Notes: a model not told the origin generated them from the letters alone. A stretch of 64,000 nucleotides of DNA from Triatoma infestans (GCA_011037195.1 JAAEAF010006078.1:1-64000), one strand, 5' to 3'. Positions 33,801 to 44,564 are shown, counted from the stretch's first letter. Translations and numbers: made by a program.

Positions 33801-33854
33801 CGAATTCGATGTCAGCACATCTTCTAACTCGATCATCAAATTTACCATTATCAT
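30813..33854 (-). CDS. MAD2L1BP: p31comet homologue (MAD2L1-binding protein)
   Basis: p31comet binds closed MAD2 and, with TRIP13, disassembles the mitotic checkpoint complex. Four minus-strand exons: 33854-33687, 33574-33458, 31958-31792 and 31143-30813 (260 aa). An alternative join uses 31790 and 31153 (264 aa); both keep frame, against about 274 aa in human. Segments align by eye with the family in order. CSVIVTAIIKYIAYNAKQIP then FSYEAF matches human 'C...LLKHIMYQRQQLPLPYEQ'. SYIQRILSVFENFECTFKNL matches 'L.ELESVLSHLEDFF'. VMLIVGPNLSMPKQVLRIVL fits the '..LGGNALSPKE.YELDL' block, a TAWFQPVERVDISEKT stretch fits 'DWFRPKL.YRVP', and YAWYKSINIIHGFKDFK fits 'YIWFQAPVTFKGF'. The start is the first Met of an open run; M at 33848 is an alternative, and coding upstream of an AG at about 33875 cannot be excluded. 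It is divergent from RNF170. Identification rests on remembered family features. Confidence 0.74.
31320..31790. mobile_element. T-family fragment in p31comet intron 3
   Basis: Family words 'aaataaaagtgatcaatgc', 'aaaatcgttggaaccgatttg', 'gcatttccggttgatgaatttt', 'gtccgaaatctttgtgtctg' and 'aaaacatgtatttccggtg' run up to the donor of the preceding exon at 31791. The repeat therefore immediately follows an exon. Confidence 0.55.
32030..32810 (+). mobile_element. LINE RNase H remnant, antisense in p31comet intron
   Basis: Plus-strand frames give ITDGSILKGQVGGAFLHI (first catalytic Asp motif), MSAYSAELI (Glu-helix) and, further right, MNGIEHVGKLAKAG (the 'G..GNE.AD.LAK' end motif). Many stops lie between these blocks, so it is non-functional. 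Confidence 0.6.
32873..33108 (+). mobile_element. SINE-A, tRNA-derived SINE
   Basis: The head has a good A box (TAGCTCAGTGGTAGCG) and B box (GGTTCGAATCC) with spacing as in a tRNA, and looks Thr-like (AGT in the anticodon position). The 3' side does not pair with GGGATTA at the 5' end, so it is not a working tRNA gene. The body has 'cctaggagcctctacag', 'cagtgcactgtaaaggctcc' and 'ggtcgcagtgcaataatccc', and the tail is an (AATCT)n run. Other copies are at 44196-44400 (+) and 56255-56470 (-). Confidence 0.8.
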
Positions 33855-34756
33855 TTGGACTAAAACAACAAACTTCTAGAAACCTAAAAAAAAATAAATT
33901 CTTAATTAAATGTCAGAGCCACTCGCAGTTTAAGACAGTGTAGCCATATTTATTGTGACTGTAATCAATTAGATAAAAAAAAAAATTTTTAATTAAAAAT
34001 AAAAAATGTATTATTTTTCCACTAAAAATTAAAAATAAAAAATAAATTTTTAAAATTAATAATTTTTAATTTTTCCACTAAAAATTAAAATAAAAATAAA
34101 TTTTTTAAATTAATAATTTTTAGTTATTGGGTAAGGTGGGTCTATATAGGGCCGTCTGTGGGGCCAGTCTAGGATTTGTAGAGCTAATATAAGACTAGGC
34201 TAGCCTACTTGGGTCCTATATAGTGTAGAACTCATGTATAAACTTAGATCAAAGTTCTAAAACCTAGACTGATGCAAACCCAAGTTGCAGAGACATATGC
34301 AACTGGCTGATTGACTTTAACTTCACCCAGCTCCTAATTAACGAATGCAACTTATTGATAATTTACTAAATAAAATTCAGTAATGCCGAATAACAACTTA
34401 AGTCAATAATATTACTGGATCAGAAAAACGGAAAATTCTGTGGTGGGGTGGATCTAAAGAGCTCTAATGATTATGACTATATATATACTGGATCAGAAAA
34501 ACGGAAAATTCTGTGGTGGGGTGGATCTAAAGAGCTCTAATGATTATGACTATATATAAATATATATATAATTTCCCTAAATTTAATAGGCATTAAAAAT
34601 TAACAAAAAAAAATATTAAAATATTTGTGTAACTTTAAAAATGGGGTGCGGGATTACTGTGGATTTAAGTGGCCCCCTGTTTATATAAATAAGATAAATA
34701 ATTCAAAAATATAACAGCATCGTAACCTTCTGTATATTTAAATTTAGTGTTCTATA
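33855..34756. promoter_or_regulatory. Shared intergenic region between divergent MAD2L1BP and RNF170
   Basis: About 900 bp separates the two start codons, so promoters of both genes should lie here (inference). Contents seen: a duplicated 'ccactaaaaattaaaa' AT-rich block (33960-34125) and a 73-bp tandem duplication (34414-34486 and 34487-34556, unit starting 'actggatcagaaaaacgg'). No TATA, initiator or binding site can be assigned with confidence. Confidence 0.35.
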
Positions 34757-37700
34757 ATGTTTATATTAAATTTATTTGTATCTGAAGAATATTTTATATT
34801 TGAAGGTGTCGGAAATGAGGTGATTATTAGTTGTGTGACACTTCTGACGTCATTGGCTGTGTTATTTTACTATCTATGGAAGAATGTAGATTGGTAAATA
34901 TTTATGAACAATTGTGTTTCATATAATCATTTAATTGTGTTGGCAGTACATGAAATTACCATTTTTCATAGGGAAGGGATGGCTAGAGGATCTAATATTG
35001 GTCATTATTTTAAATGATCATAAAAAGCGTATGAGGTGTACAGTGGGTGAACCGGCCATTTGGTAGGGCCATGTAAGTTATATACAAAAACGATATAAAA
35101 GATTTAGATGTAACAGTCTTAGTAAATAAAAGGCAAATTGCTCATATCGGACCAAGGAAGGTTAGACCGGCCCTATGATTGCCCAGTATAGTCTAGACTG
35201 GGCCTGTACTCGTCCTAGGTAGGCTAGGCTGGCCTTGTATTCGCATTGTAAATCTAAATTAGCCTACACTCGCTTTAGGCTTGACTGATTCTATACTCGC
35301 CCTATGTGTCTAGACTTGCCCTGTACTCGCACTACCTAAATCTAGATTAGCTCTATGTAGTCTAGACCTGAACGTGTACTCGCCTTATGAATCTAGACTG
35401 GCTCTATACTTGCCCTATTTAGCCCTGACTGACCTTATACTTTAGACGTGCCCTGCATGGTTTGACTGGCCCTATACTCGATCTATGTACTCTAGACTGG
35501 CCGTATATTCATTGCCCTATAGACCTGCCTTGTGCTCACACTATATAATCTAGACTGACCCTATACTCGCTCTATGTAAATTGGCACTCACGAGTGCCTT
35601 AAGCTCAAATTCCTTACCTTCTTGCCGCGAAAGGTTTACTTGCCCTATTAAAACTATTGAATTTATTACGTTTTATAATTTTAATCTTCTGCATAATTAG
35701 ATAATTAACTTTGACATTTTCTATTTGATTCAGGCGATTCTATGATGATGAAGGGCCAGGTAAGAAGTATTAATAAACTTTTTTAAGTTTATTATGATGT
35801 CCAAATGTGTATCTGACATTTTTTGGTTTCAGACATTCTGGCAGGGAATGACAGAACTTTAGAGCCACCAAGAGCTTCAGAAATTTGTTCAATATGTTTA
35901 AATACTTTAATATTAACTTTGGAAACGAATTGTGGGCATAGATTTTGTGGTGAGTGTATAGTTAATTTAGCAATTAATTGAGCCAATGGCTTGTACATGT
36001 TTAGAGCGAGGATGGGATATATGGGGCGAATATAACCTAGTTAGCATGAGTCTAGCTTAAATAGTGCAAGTCTGATCTACAAAGGACGAGTTTAACGTGC
36101 TCTGGGTTAGTCTTCCTTACAAAGCACAAGTGTGAGCTTCACAGGGCGAGTCTGACTTACACAACACATTTCTGACCTTCATAGGGCTAGTTTAACCTGC
36201 TCGGAGCCATTTTAATGTACATTGAGCAAGGCTGTCTTTAAAGGGCGAGTTTAACCTGCTATGAGCCAGTCTAGAGTGTTTACAGAGGGCATCTCTGTCC
36301 TTTATGGGGCTTTGTATACTCTGCTCAGGGCCAGCCTAAAAAGGGCAAGTCCTAACCTATATAATACGCGTATGACTTATAAACGGTAAGTCTGAGTGAC
36401 ATTCATAAGGTAAGTTTACTACCCTGCTCAGAGTCAGGCCATCTTTATAACGGAATAATTTTTTCGAGTAACAAATTGAGTGCCCACTCGGTCGGTTGTT
36501 GGGGCGGAGCTTAAGTTGGACGCCACTTCGTTTTTTTTTTTTTTTTTTATTACGGGTAACGAAGAAATCCCAAAGTGTAACAGGAAGTCAGTTCTGATCT
36601 TTTTTAGGGACCACAAAAATAAATAAACCAAAGAAAAGGGAAAAGAAAGGGAAAAAAAGTATCCGAGCAAATTGAGAGCTAAGAGGGGCAGGGTGAGGCG
36701 GTTTGTGCTTAAGGCAGGTTGCCTAAAATATAGTTAAATAAATTACGTTTATTTAAATCTCCTGTTGATCAGTTTAACCTAAGGTGAGAAGAAAGATGAG
36801 ATTTCCTGTGAGAAAAGGTGAGATTCCTCCTAGTTAGGAACTGGCGGAGCAAAAAAAAAAAATGTAAAACGTTGCCGTAGCAGAGTTCAGACGTACTGCG
36901 CGGGACGTTTTCTATTATCCTCCATAACTTATAATATTTTACTTTGGCCCATTTAATCCTATATTATCTTATAAAAATTTAATGCGAAAAAAATTACGTG
37001 TTAGCTAAATTTTTCTTTATAGCTCACTTAAACCATGTTGTGGACTGACGTACAGACGTTGTTTCATGAACCACTGTAATAATATTTGGTGTTTGTTTCC
37101 TTATTTCCAGGGCAGTGCTTACTCACCTTATACCATAGAAATGTAAATGGACCTTTAAGGATAATAGTTTGCCCACTTTGTAGGGCTCAGGTAAATATTT
37201 TACAAATATAAAATGATCATAAGATTTGACGGATAAAGTACCAGATTCGTAATTATTGTTTAAAGTACCCTGACATCCTCAAAACATATGGCATGCCCAG
37301 TTATAGACGAATGCTCGGATGTGATATGATCGGACGGATATGAATGATTGATATGATCTTTTAGGTTTCTGCGGCCGTTTTCATGAATAACGCTTGAGTT
37401 TCCGGGTTGAGACCGCGTCAGTGGTTTGCTAAAAACCGACGTTTCGCCCATGTTGCATGGAACCTATTCAGGGTCTTTACATCTTGAAAGCCCATAAGTC
37501 ATGCCCCTTGGTAGAGAGAAAGGGCTACTTATCCGCCATCTTGACTGCCTTCTTGATCACCTTGTTTGCTATAGGTGCTGGCGAAACTAAAAGACTGATC
37601 ACAACACTTCTTATTCACTGTGTAAGGCATAATAAAACGGAGAAGTCTGCCCTCGCCGAGCATTCGTCCAACTGGGCATGCCATATGTTTTGAGGACGTC

Positions 37701-40700
37701 AGGGTCCTTTAAACAATAATTACGAATCTGGTACTTTATCCGTCATAGCATTCGTCGCATCCGAACATTCGTCTACAACTGGGCATGCCATATGTTTTGA
37801 GGATGTCAGGGTACATTAAACAATAATTACGAATCTGGTACTTTATCCGTCATAGCATGCATATTTTTTTTTTATTCTTGACCGGTTTTGGATTTTCATC
37901 CATCGTCAGAATAAATTTATCAAGTTTGTGCAGAGAGTTCACTTCAACGCAATGTTTCTGTATTTGCGGGGGGGGGGGATTATTACGAACGGGGAGGTGA
38001 GTTTAATGGTTTTCTGGAACAGGAAAAGATTAAAACTTTGGCAGGAGGGCAATGGAATGGGAGATTTAGATCTCTTCACCCGCCAGCCAACCGTGCGCAA
38101 GGAAGACAAAATTAAGCCCCATCCACCATCGACAGTAAACATCGACATCAAGAAGGCAGTCAAGATGGCAGAGGAAGGGGTTACGCCCCTTCTACCAAGG
38201 TTCATTGCCTTATTGGCTTTCAAGGTGCAACGACCCTGAAGAGGCTCATTGGAACATGGGTGAAACGTTGACTTTTAGCAAACTACTGACGCGGTCTCAA
38301 CCCGAAAACTCAAGTTATATATATATAGTAAAGTTAAGTCTTTAGTAAGGCATTTTTTTCAGGCGGGCTTAACGTCCTTCTACCAAATTAGGTGTCGTGG
38401 ACGGGAAAGCACCTACTATATTAAATAACATTTTTTTAAACGAATATAAAATTTAGCAGTTATACGTGGGACTCGAACTGGGGACCTCCCAGTTACAATT
38501 CCATGCTCATCCACTATACCAACACTGTCAAATAAATAGATAAAAATAATGCATGGTTGGCGTCTCACTCATATTTTGATGAACCTCTAAATTAAATTTT
38601 TCTCTTCTTTTTTTTCAGGTAAACCTGTTATTTACTTGTTATACAATTACCGAAAGAAATGCTGAAGAAGGCAGTGATTTATTTACACAGAGAGCTCGGG
38701 TGAACTCGTTTTGCAGAATGTACAACAGAGTTTATTCCGGTGTGAATAGATCGGTAAGTTTTATATTTTAGATGCTGTTCGCCAAAAAGCTAATTTGCTT
38801 ACACGACGATTCTTGACTAATGCTGGCTCTGATATTGGTCTCCAACAGCTATACCTACCGCTTGCAATCGTGTTCGTACAGTAATAGAGCTCACGGTGAC
38901 TCCCAGGAACTTGTTGTAATGTATCCGACCATATTCTCCCAGTTTCCCTAAAATATACGATAGCTTGATGAATCGCAGAACGTGACAGACCTAAACATTC
39001 TACCGCATATCGTATGCTATGTCTTTCCTCCGCAAGACCAACTGCTCTGACGGCATCCTCAAACGAAATGGCCTTTTTTCTTTTAATAATGTTAAACAAA
39101 TAAAGTAATTAAACGATAAAATTAAAATAATGTGGAATTAAAAAAAAAATCCTTACGATGTGTGTGGCAGACCAGAAAGCCGCACTGTATGAACCCTACT
39201 GCTGTCAATGTTTATTCTGAAGAAAGTTAGTAGTTGTTGTGATTAAAGTATTGTAAATACTTATTGACAAACTAAAAAAAAAACTTTCCATTGCTTCACA
39301 ATACATCATGATCTCTCTAGACGTCTCATCTCTCTTCACTAATATACCTACGGACTTATTATACGAATATACCTACCCCTTGATTTAATTCTGAATAACT
39401 GGTCACAGATAGAACCCCATACCACTCTCTCTAAAGACAGCTTTCTTCTCTTCCTTAAAATGTGTTGCACATCAGGTTACTTCTCCTTTATGAACAACTT
39501 CTACATACAAACTGACGGACTTGCAATGGGAAGTTGCCTAGCTCCTCCCCTTGCCAACATTTTTATGAACGACCTCATTAACACAAGCTTTCCTCACTCA
39601 GCAACTCCATTTCATTCTTAGTGAAATGGATTGATGACCTCTTTCTGACCGTCAAGCCAGTCCACATTCCCTTAATACTTGACACCTTTAATTCTTACCA
39701 TTCAAGCATACAGTTTACTCTAGAAATTGAACAAAACAACCAAGTTCTTTCCTAGACACTCTAATAATACGATAGCCAGACCATACAATTGGTACACCAA
39801 ACCTACTTACTCCAGCAGACTCCTACATTTCCTTTCAAATCAGCCCTTACATCATAAAATTAATTCCATCAAAAACTTATACAACCGAGCCATTAACCTG
39901 TCTGCACCTCCATTCCAGAACGACGATATCAACAAAATACACAACATTCTACTACAAAATCATTATCCAAATCACCTCATCCTCAAAACATTCCGTAAAC
40001 TAAAAAAAACAACCTTTCAAAAACCACATGTCATTCCATGCCATCAATACCAATCACAAATGCCATCTCATATAAAATTATTCATATTCTAAAGTCTATC
40101 ATTCCCAATCTCAAATCTGGTCTCTACTCCCCCAACCAACTCAGCAAACTATTCTCTAAACTCAAAGACCCCATTGAAACTTATGACTGAACGAATTCTG
40201 TTTATAGCATACTTTGCACTGCACCAAACTATGACGTATGTTACATTGGTGAATCAAAACAACACCTACGAAAGAGACTTAGACAGCTAACAAAAAACTG
40301 GCAGTACAGCCCTCACAAAACATGCATTCACCCTTGCCCATTCTTTGATTTCCAAAATGCTTCGTCCTAACCACCCATTCCAACCACCTGAAGCGACTTC
40401 TTTCTGAATCCATCCACATTAAACTCAACCTTTACTCCGTCAATTACAAAAAACACAATAACGTCATTACCTCTTCTTACAACAACATTTTCCGCTTTCT
40501 CAGCCCCCCTCCCCCCACTAAATTACACATACCAACTTTCTACACTTTCCACTCATTTTCTAGTTTATTTACATTCATTTATTTCTCTTATAATTACTAA
40601 TTGATTTGTTTTTCATTTCTACCACTCTTCATATTTCCCAACTTGGAAAAATTTCCCTTCTCTGTTTTCTTTGCAAGCATACCTTACTCTATAACCAAAC

Positions 40701-43700
40701 AATAACCTCCTCCAACATTTAACTCTCCATTTGTTCTTAACAGGTATCATATCTTTTTAATAGTGTTTAATCTTGAAATGTTCTAATTTTAATCATACAA
40801 TTTTTGTATTTCTATATTATTTTTTGTTTATGTAGTTTCTGAAGAAGGACACTAAAGGTGTCTGAAACGTCGAATAAACTTTTAAAAATAAAAAGTTTCT
40901 TCTTTGGCCACAGCCAACTAATTTTTTGTTTGTATTGTAAATAACATTTATTTAAGTTACCCACCAGTTATTGTCTTTTTATATACACAAATATAAGTTT
41001 CTACCCACTATCACATACTGCGCTCCAGTTTGGGAGGAAGCTCTAAGAATTAAATCTAATAGATTACTGTTACGTAGAACACAAAGATTATTTGCACTCA
41101 GAATAGTCAAAGGCCACCGAACAATATCTTTCGATGCAGCATGCGTCTTAGCAAATATTATACCCATTGACCTAAAAATTAACCAGATCTGTGACCTCTA
41201 TTTTTTAACACATGGGATGCAAAGATGTCATTTACTAAAAGGAGAATATGATAAACAGGTCGATTACAGAGATTGGATTCATCCAAGTGATGTATCCGTA
41301 ATAGTTAGTCTACCTTATGAGTCTCTGGATGTTGAAGAAGCGCGCTACAGGATATTTACAGATGGTAGCAAGAGTGGTGAAGGAGTAGGCAGTGCTATTG
41401 TAGTCATAAGAATAAGGATAAAATTTATTCGAATAAATATCGATTAGACAAATTCTGTAGCAATAATCAAGCAGAAGAACTCGCAATCCTTAAGGCACTC
41501 GAGTGGTTTAAAGAGAACTGCATCCATTACCAAGATAGCTTCAAGAAAGTAGCAGTTATGACTGACAGTAGAGTTGCAATTGATTCTATTAAAAATTACG
41601 ACAATCATAGCAGGATCTGCGAGGAAGTAAGGAAAGAAATAAGTAGTTTGAAGGGTACAGGGAAGGAAGTGATTCTGGTATAGGTTAAAGCCCACGTGGG
41701 CCTGGAGGGCAATGAGGAAGGGGATCGATTAGCAAAGGAGGCTGCTAAGGATAATGATCTAGCTATCCTTTATTCCCGGTATCCTAAATCCGAAATCGCT
41801 CGTATCTTGCCTGAAAAAAATGTAGCAGAATGGGATCAACAATGGCAGAGTACTCTTAATGGAGCAGAAACAAAACTATTTTTTCCACATGTTCAAAGCA
41901 GAATAATGTTAAGACTGCCACTCACTCATACCTTAACACAAATTTTCTCTGGTTATGGTCCCAATATGAAATATTTACTTAGGTTTCACCTGGCTCTAGC
42001 ACCCTATTGTCCTTGCCAGGACACTATTATCCAGGATGTACATCATCTTATACTTGACTGTCCATTACTGAAGAGAAGTAGAGCCCAATTAGTCCGGCAT
42101 ATTACGCTACAAGAGGAAAGTTGGCCGATCCCAAGAAGCAAATTTATACAAAAAAATAACGTAGAAATATTTAGTAAATTTGTAAATAACATCAATTTAG
42201 TACAATTAAATAATTTATAAACTTTTCATCTTGTCTGCATATGGTCATTGTTCATTTCTTCATATTGTTTATGAAATCATTACTCACATATTATAACTGT
42301 TTTACGCACATACTATTACTGTTTTTTTTTAGTCGAAATTTGTCATCTGAAATTATTTAATTTTCTTTTGTTAATGTGTGTACATATTTATTTAAGTTAA
42401 AGTTTGTATTAATGTACTTTATTACATGTAGTACCGAAGGTGTAGAAAATAAACTCCCCAATGGTAGGGTTACTACCAAAGGGAAACAAATAAAATAAAA
42501 AAAACACAAATATAAGTGGCCATTTTGTTTGTGGCTGATGATTGTATGAACATCAGTAAGAGATAGTCAGATATTTTGTGTTTTCATTTAGCAGCTGAGA
42601 CCTGGATAACCATGTAATCACGTTCACTAAACTTTGTGTAAAAATTCCATTTTTGTCTTTGTTTAGTTGATGTCAATGATCAGGGAGATACCGATCCTGA
42701 TGAGGCACTACTTTGATGACTTGATGAATGGTGACCAGTTGCCCGGTATAACCTACCTGAACCTCAGGATGTGTCTATTATTTCTATTCAGCACAGTGTA
42801 TCTAATTCTGCCAACGGACATCCTACCGGAGACTGTTTTTGGAATTATTGGATGGTTGGATGATATATTTATTATTATTACTATAGTAAGAGTTTCTTCT
42901 TCTTCTTATTATTATTAGCATTTATTTTTCCTTTCCCCTAGTGTTCAAACATGGCAGCTATTTACGATCGTGTTATAAATGTTCACCATTATGTGTGTGT
43001 AAATAACAGAATACCGTTTAGATAATAGAACCGAATCTGTCAATAAGGTTTGGGCCGAAATCTCTTATCCGGAAGTGCGGCTTTTGCACAATAGTTTTAT
43101 TAACTTATAGCCTATTTATCTTATTTTAAACCATTTTCCATAATAGCCTATTTATCTTATTTTAAACCATTTTCCATACAAATTGTTTCTCTTTTGACCA
43201 GGTCATTATTTTTGAACGTTATGAACCACTTTTCCTTCTAGTAGTCCCTTTTTTGAACCTATTTATTATCTTATTTGAACATTTTGAACCATTTTTCATT
43301 GAAATTGTTTCTCTTTTGAGCAGGTCATTATTTTTGAACGTTATGAACCGCTTTCCCCTCTAATAGTCCCCTTTTTAAACCTATTTATTATATAAAAGTA
43401 TTTGTTGACCATTGGTGAATTATGTTCTGAAGAAATTTGGTGAGGATCGGTCAAGAAAGAAACATTCAATTATGCCAACGTTTCGACAAAGTTTCCTGTC
43501 TTTATCAAGGCTTTAATATATAGATAATCGTGAAGATGTCGAGAAAGAATTTGTAAAACATACACATTTGTTACATCGCAGAAACATAAAAAAGGAAAAT
43601 CAAAAGTTACTAGTTACTTGACTCAAATCATCTACAGGAAAAAAAAATGATTATAAAATTAAATTATTACTTTGATTTATAGTTTAATGACTTTGATTAC

Positions 43701-44564
43701 ACTTATTTGTTATACTTAATTACTTTTATTTATGATTAATACATTGATGATTATTAATTAAGTTAACATAAATTTTTTATGTTTCTTCGATGTAACAAAG
43801 GTGTATGTTTTAAAAATTCTTTCTCCACATCTCCACGACTATCTATATATTAAAGCCTTGACAAAAACAAGAAACTCTGTCGAAACGTTGGCATTATTGA
43901 ATGCTTCTTTCTTGACCGATCCTTACCAATTTCTTTAGAACCTATTTATTATCTTATTTTGAATCATTTTCCACACAAATTGACCAGGTCATTATTTTTG
44001 AACGTTATGAACCACTTTTCCCTCTAATAGCCCTTTTTTGAACCTATTTATTATCTCATTTTGAACATTTGGATCATTTTCCACACAAATTGTTTCTCTG
44101 ATTTAAGTTACGTCCAAATAGATCTTAAACAGCTTAATTTAAAATTTAAACTAACTTTGTCAGTTATAATTCTATTAACAGCAATAAGATTAGGGAATTG
44201 AATAGCTGTTAGCATACTGGACTCCCACGCGGACGACCCGGGTTCGAGTCCAGCTGTGCTGCCCTTAGATTTTTTCTTCCTAGGAGCCTCTACAGCTCAC
44301 TGTCCGTTGATGGGCAGTGTTGTCTGTAACGAGAGAACACTGTCCGTAGGCCGACAGTGCACTGAGAACGCTCCGGGCGCCAATGACCATAAATGTTGAA
44401 AAAAAAACAGCATAAGAGAAAGTTGTGTGAGTGTTTCACAACAGATTTTTTTCTTTGTTTGTTTGTCTGTCTGACATGAAAATTCATTTTTTTTCCAGAT
44501 CTTATACATGTGCTCTGCCTACCGGTATTATGTGGCAAATAATGGAGGAGCAACCGGTGAATAA
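34757..44564 (+). CDS. RNF170: RNF170-type RING E3 ubiquitin ligase
   Basis: RNF170 is an ER-membrane E3 ligase that ubiquitinates activated IP3 receptors. Seven exons: 34757-34893, 35734-35759, 35833-35949, 37111-37190, 38619-38753, 42667-42885 and 44499-44564. All ends are GT-AG and phases fit. They total 780 nt, or 259 aa, against 258 in human. Visible order: a hydrophobic segment at about residues 23-41 (VIISCVTLLTSLAVLFYYLW), then a C3HC4 RING with Cys73, Cys76, Cys88, His90, Cys93, Cys96, Cys114 and Cys117 (CSICLNTL, CGHRFCGQC, CPLCRAQ). A DUF1232 region follows (LPTDILPETVFGIIGWLDD) with two more membrane segments, and a short hydrophilic tail (YVANNGGATGE). All zinc ligands are present, so the protein should be functional. 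Introns 5 and 6 (3.9 and 1.6 kb) are packed with transposons. Confidence 0.94.
35150..35620 (+). repeat. Degenerate minisatellite in RNF170 intron 1
   Basis: The unit resembles 'tctagactggccctatactcgccctatgta' and repeats 12-14 times with variation at about 30-40 bp. It ends about 115 bp before the 26-nt exon 2. Confidence 0.75.
36000..36440 (+). repeat. Degenerate minisatellite in RNF170 intron 3
   Basis: The unit resembles 'gggcgagtctgacttacaaagg' or 'gagtttaacctgctcagagcc' and repeats at 30-40 bp. It begins about 50 bp after exon 3. Its unit differs from the intron 1 array. Confidence 0.7.
37208..38330. mobile_element. Rearranged Penelope-like element ends (inverted and tandem copies)
   Basis: The minus strand keeps a PLE endonuclease tail (SEHSSITGHAICFEDVRVL, 37261-37320). 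The block with 'tgacggataaagtaccagat' (37217 on) recurs inverted at about 37690-37744 and again at 37800-37853, a 110-bp tandem pair. Arms 37380-37510 and 38210-38320 are mutual reverse complements carrying the PLE terminal word 'gggtgaaacgttg/gggcgaaacgtcgg' and 'actgacgcggtctcaaccc'. A family B half-hairpin lies at 37860-37960. This overlaps RNF170 exon-4 donor flank and intron 4 but no coding sequence. Confidence 0.6.
37880..37909 (-). ncRNA. Hammerhead-like motif (broken: G12 to A)
   Basis: Minus strand CTGACGA, stem-loop TGGATGAAAATCC, then AAAACCGGTC. The catalytic G of GAAA is A, so it should be inactive. The context matches the left arm of the 46.4-kb hairpin. Confidence 0.4.
38765..39110 (-). 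mobile_element. Tc1-type transposase N-terminal fragment
   Basis: The minus-strand frame SFEDAVRAVGLAEERHSIRY, then AVECLGLSRSAIHQAIVYF and RETGR, is the first helix-turn-helix of a Tc1-like transposase. After a frameshift, ITVRTRLQAVGI matches the 'T.RNRL...GL' second-domain word. No DDE region and no inverted repeats are seen. It lies in RNF170 intron 5, antisense. Confidence 0.65.
39290..40890 (+). mobile_element. Penelope-like retroelement, 5'-truncated, inactive
   Basis: Frames show PLE reverse-transcriptase motifs: ISLDVSSLFTNIPTDLL (near 39310), TDGLAMGSCLAPPLANIFMN (near 39510) and VKWIDDLFLTVKP (near 39625, the catalytic DD). A GIY-YIG endonuclease word DVCYIGESKQHLRKRL follows near 40240. 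It ends with a PLE terminal motif at about 40843-40873 (CTGAAGA..., GAAACGTCG). Frameshifts and in-frame stops break it between motifs. The domain order (RT then GIY-YIG) and the WIDD catalytic box separate it from LINEs. It lies in RNF170 intron 5. Confidence 0.82.
40985..42516 (+). mobile_element. 5'-truncated LINE with 13-bp target-site duplication
   Basis: The element body (40998-42503) is flanked by direct repeats acacaaatataag at 40985-40997 and 42504-42516. Its 3' end is an AAATAAAATAAAAAAAA-type tail, typical of target-primed reverse transcription. Coding remains: the end of the RT domain (ITYCAPVWEEALRIKSN, LFALRIVKGHRTIS), RNase H (YRIFTDGSKSGEGVG; QAEELAILKALEWF; AVMTDSRVAID; KAHVGLEGNEEGDRLAKEA) and a tail (DVHHLILDCPLLKRSRAQL). 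One frameshift near 41405 and one stop at about 41682 (within the motif before KAH) inactivate it. It lies in RNF170 intron 5. Confidence 0.88.
43005..43095 (+). mobile_element. T-family fragment in RNF170 intron 6
   Basis: A short piece with 'aaataacagaataccgtttag', 'gggccgaaatctctt', 'atccggaagtgcggcttt' and 'gcacaatag'. Confidence 0.45.
43096..43430 (+). repeat. Tandem repeat around 'ttttgaacctatttattatctta'
   Basis: Units 'cctatttat(t)atctta/ttttgaaccattttcca', 'caaattgtttctcttttga' and 'ccaggtcattatttttgaacgttatg' recur two to three times here and again at 43935-44100. The foldback element at 43430-43950 appears to be inserted into this array. Confidence 0.65.
43430..43950. mobile_element. 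Foldback element, family C (PLE-like ends)
   Basis: The left arm (about 43433-43575) is the reverse complement of the right arm (about 43790-43945). Shared words are 'gaggatcggtcaagaaagaa', 'ccaacgtttcgacaaagttt', 'atcaaggctttaatatatag' and 'tgtaaaacatacacatttgt'. Each arm has a PLE terminal motif (cttgataaag..., cgaaacgttggca) rather than the hammerhead CTGANGA form. The 215-bp centre is AT-rich and non-coding. Confidence 0.7.
44196..44400 (+). mobile_element. SINE-A copy
   Basis: The head is 'gaatagctgttagcatac...' (A-box region, weaker) with B box GGTTCGAGTCC. The body has 'cctaggagcctctacagctc', 'ggcagtgttgtctgtaac' and 'cgacagtgcactgagaacg'. The (AATCT)n tail is missing. It lies just upstream of the last RNF170 exon. 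Confidence 0.7.
44405..44445 (+). mobile_element. T-family right terminus upstream of the last RNF170 exon
   Basis: Reads TAAGAGAAAGTTGTGTGAGTG and TTTCACAACAGA followed by a T-run. It ends about 50 nt before the AG (44497-44498) of the last exon. Confidence 0.65.

Noticed and set aside
37928..38239. 103-codon frame in RNF170 intron 4
   Set aside because: It lies in rearranged Penelope-end sequence, has a G-run at the start and no family match.
40843..40873. CTGAAGA...GAAACGTCG at the PLE end as an intact hammerhead
   Set aside because: The stem II halves need a bulge and stem I is weak (UUU/GAA); it is a PLE end motif of related form but not a convincing ribozyme.
40971..42220. Two overlapping frames as a host RNase H gene
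   Set aside because: Flanking 13-bp target duplication, A-rich tail and RT remnants show it to be a LINE copy; it also carries a frameshift and a stop.
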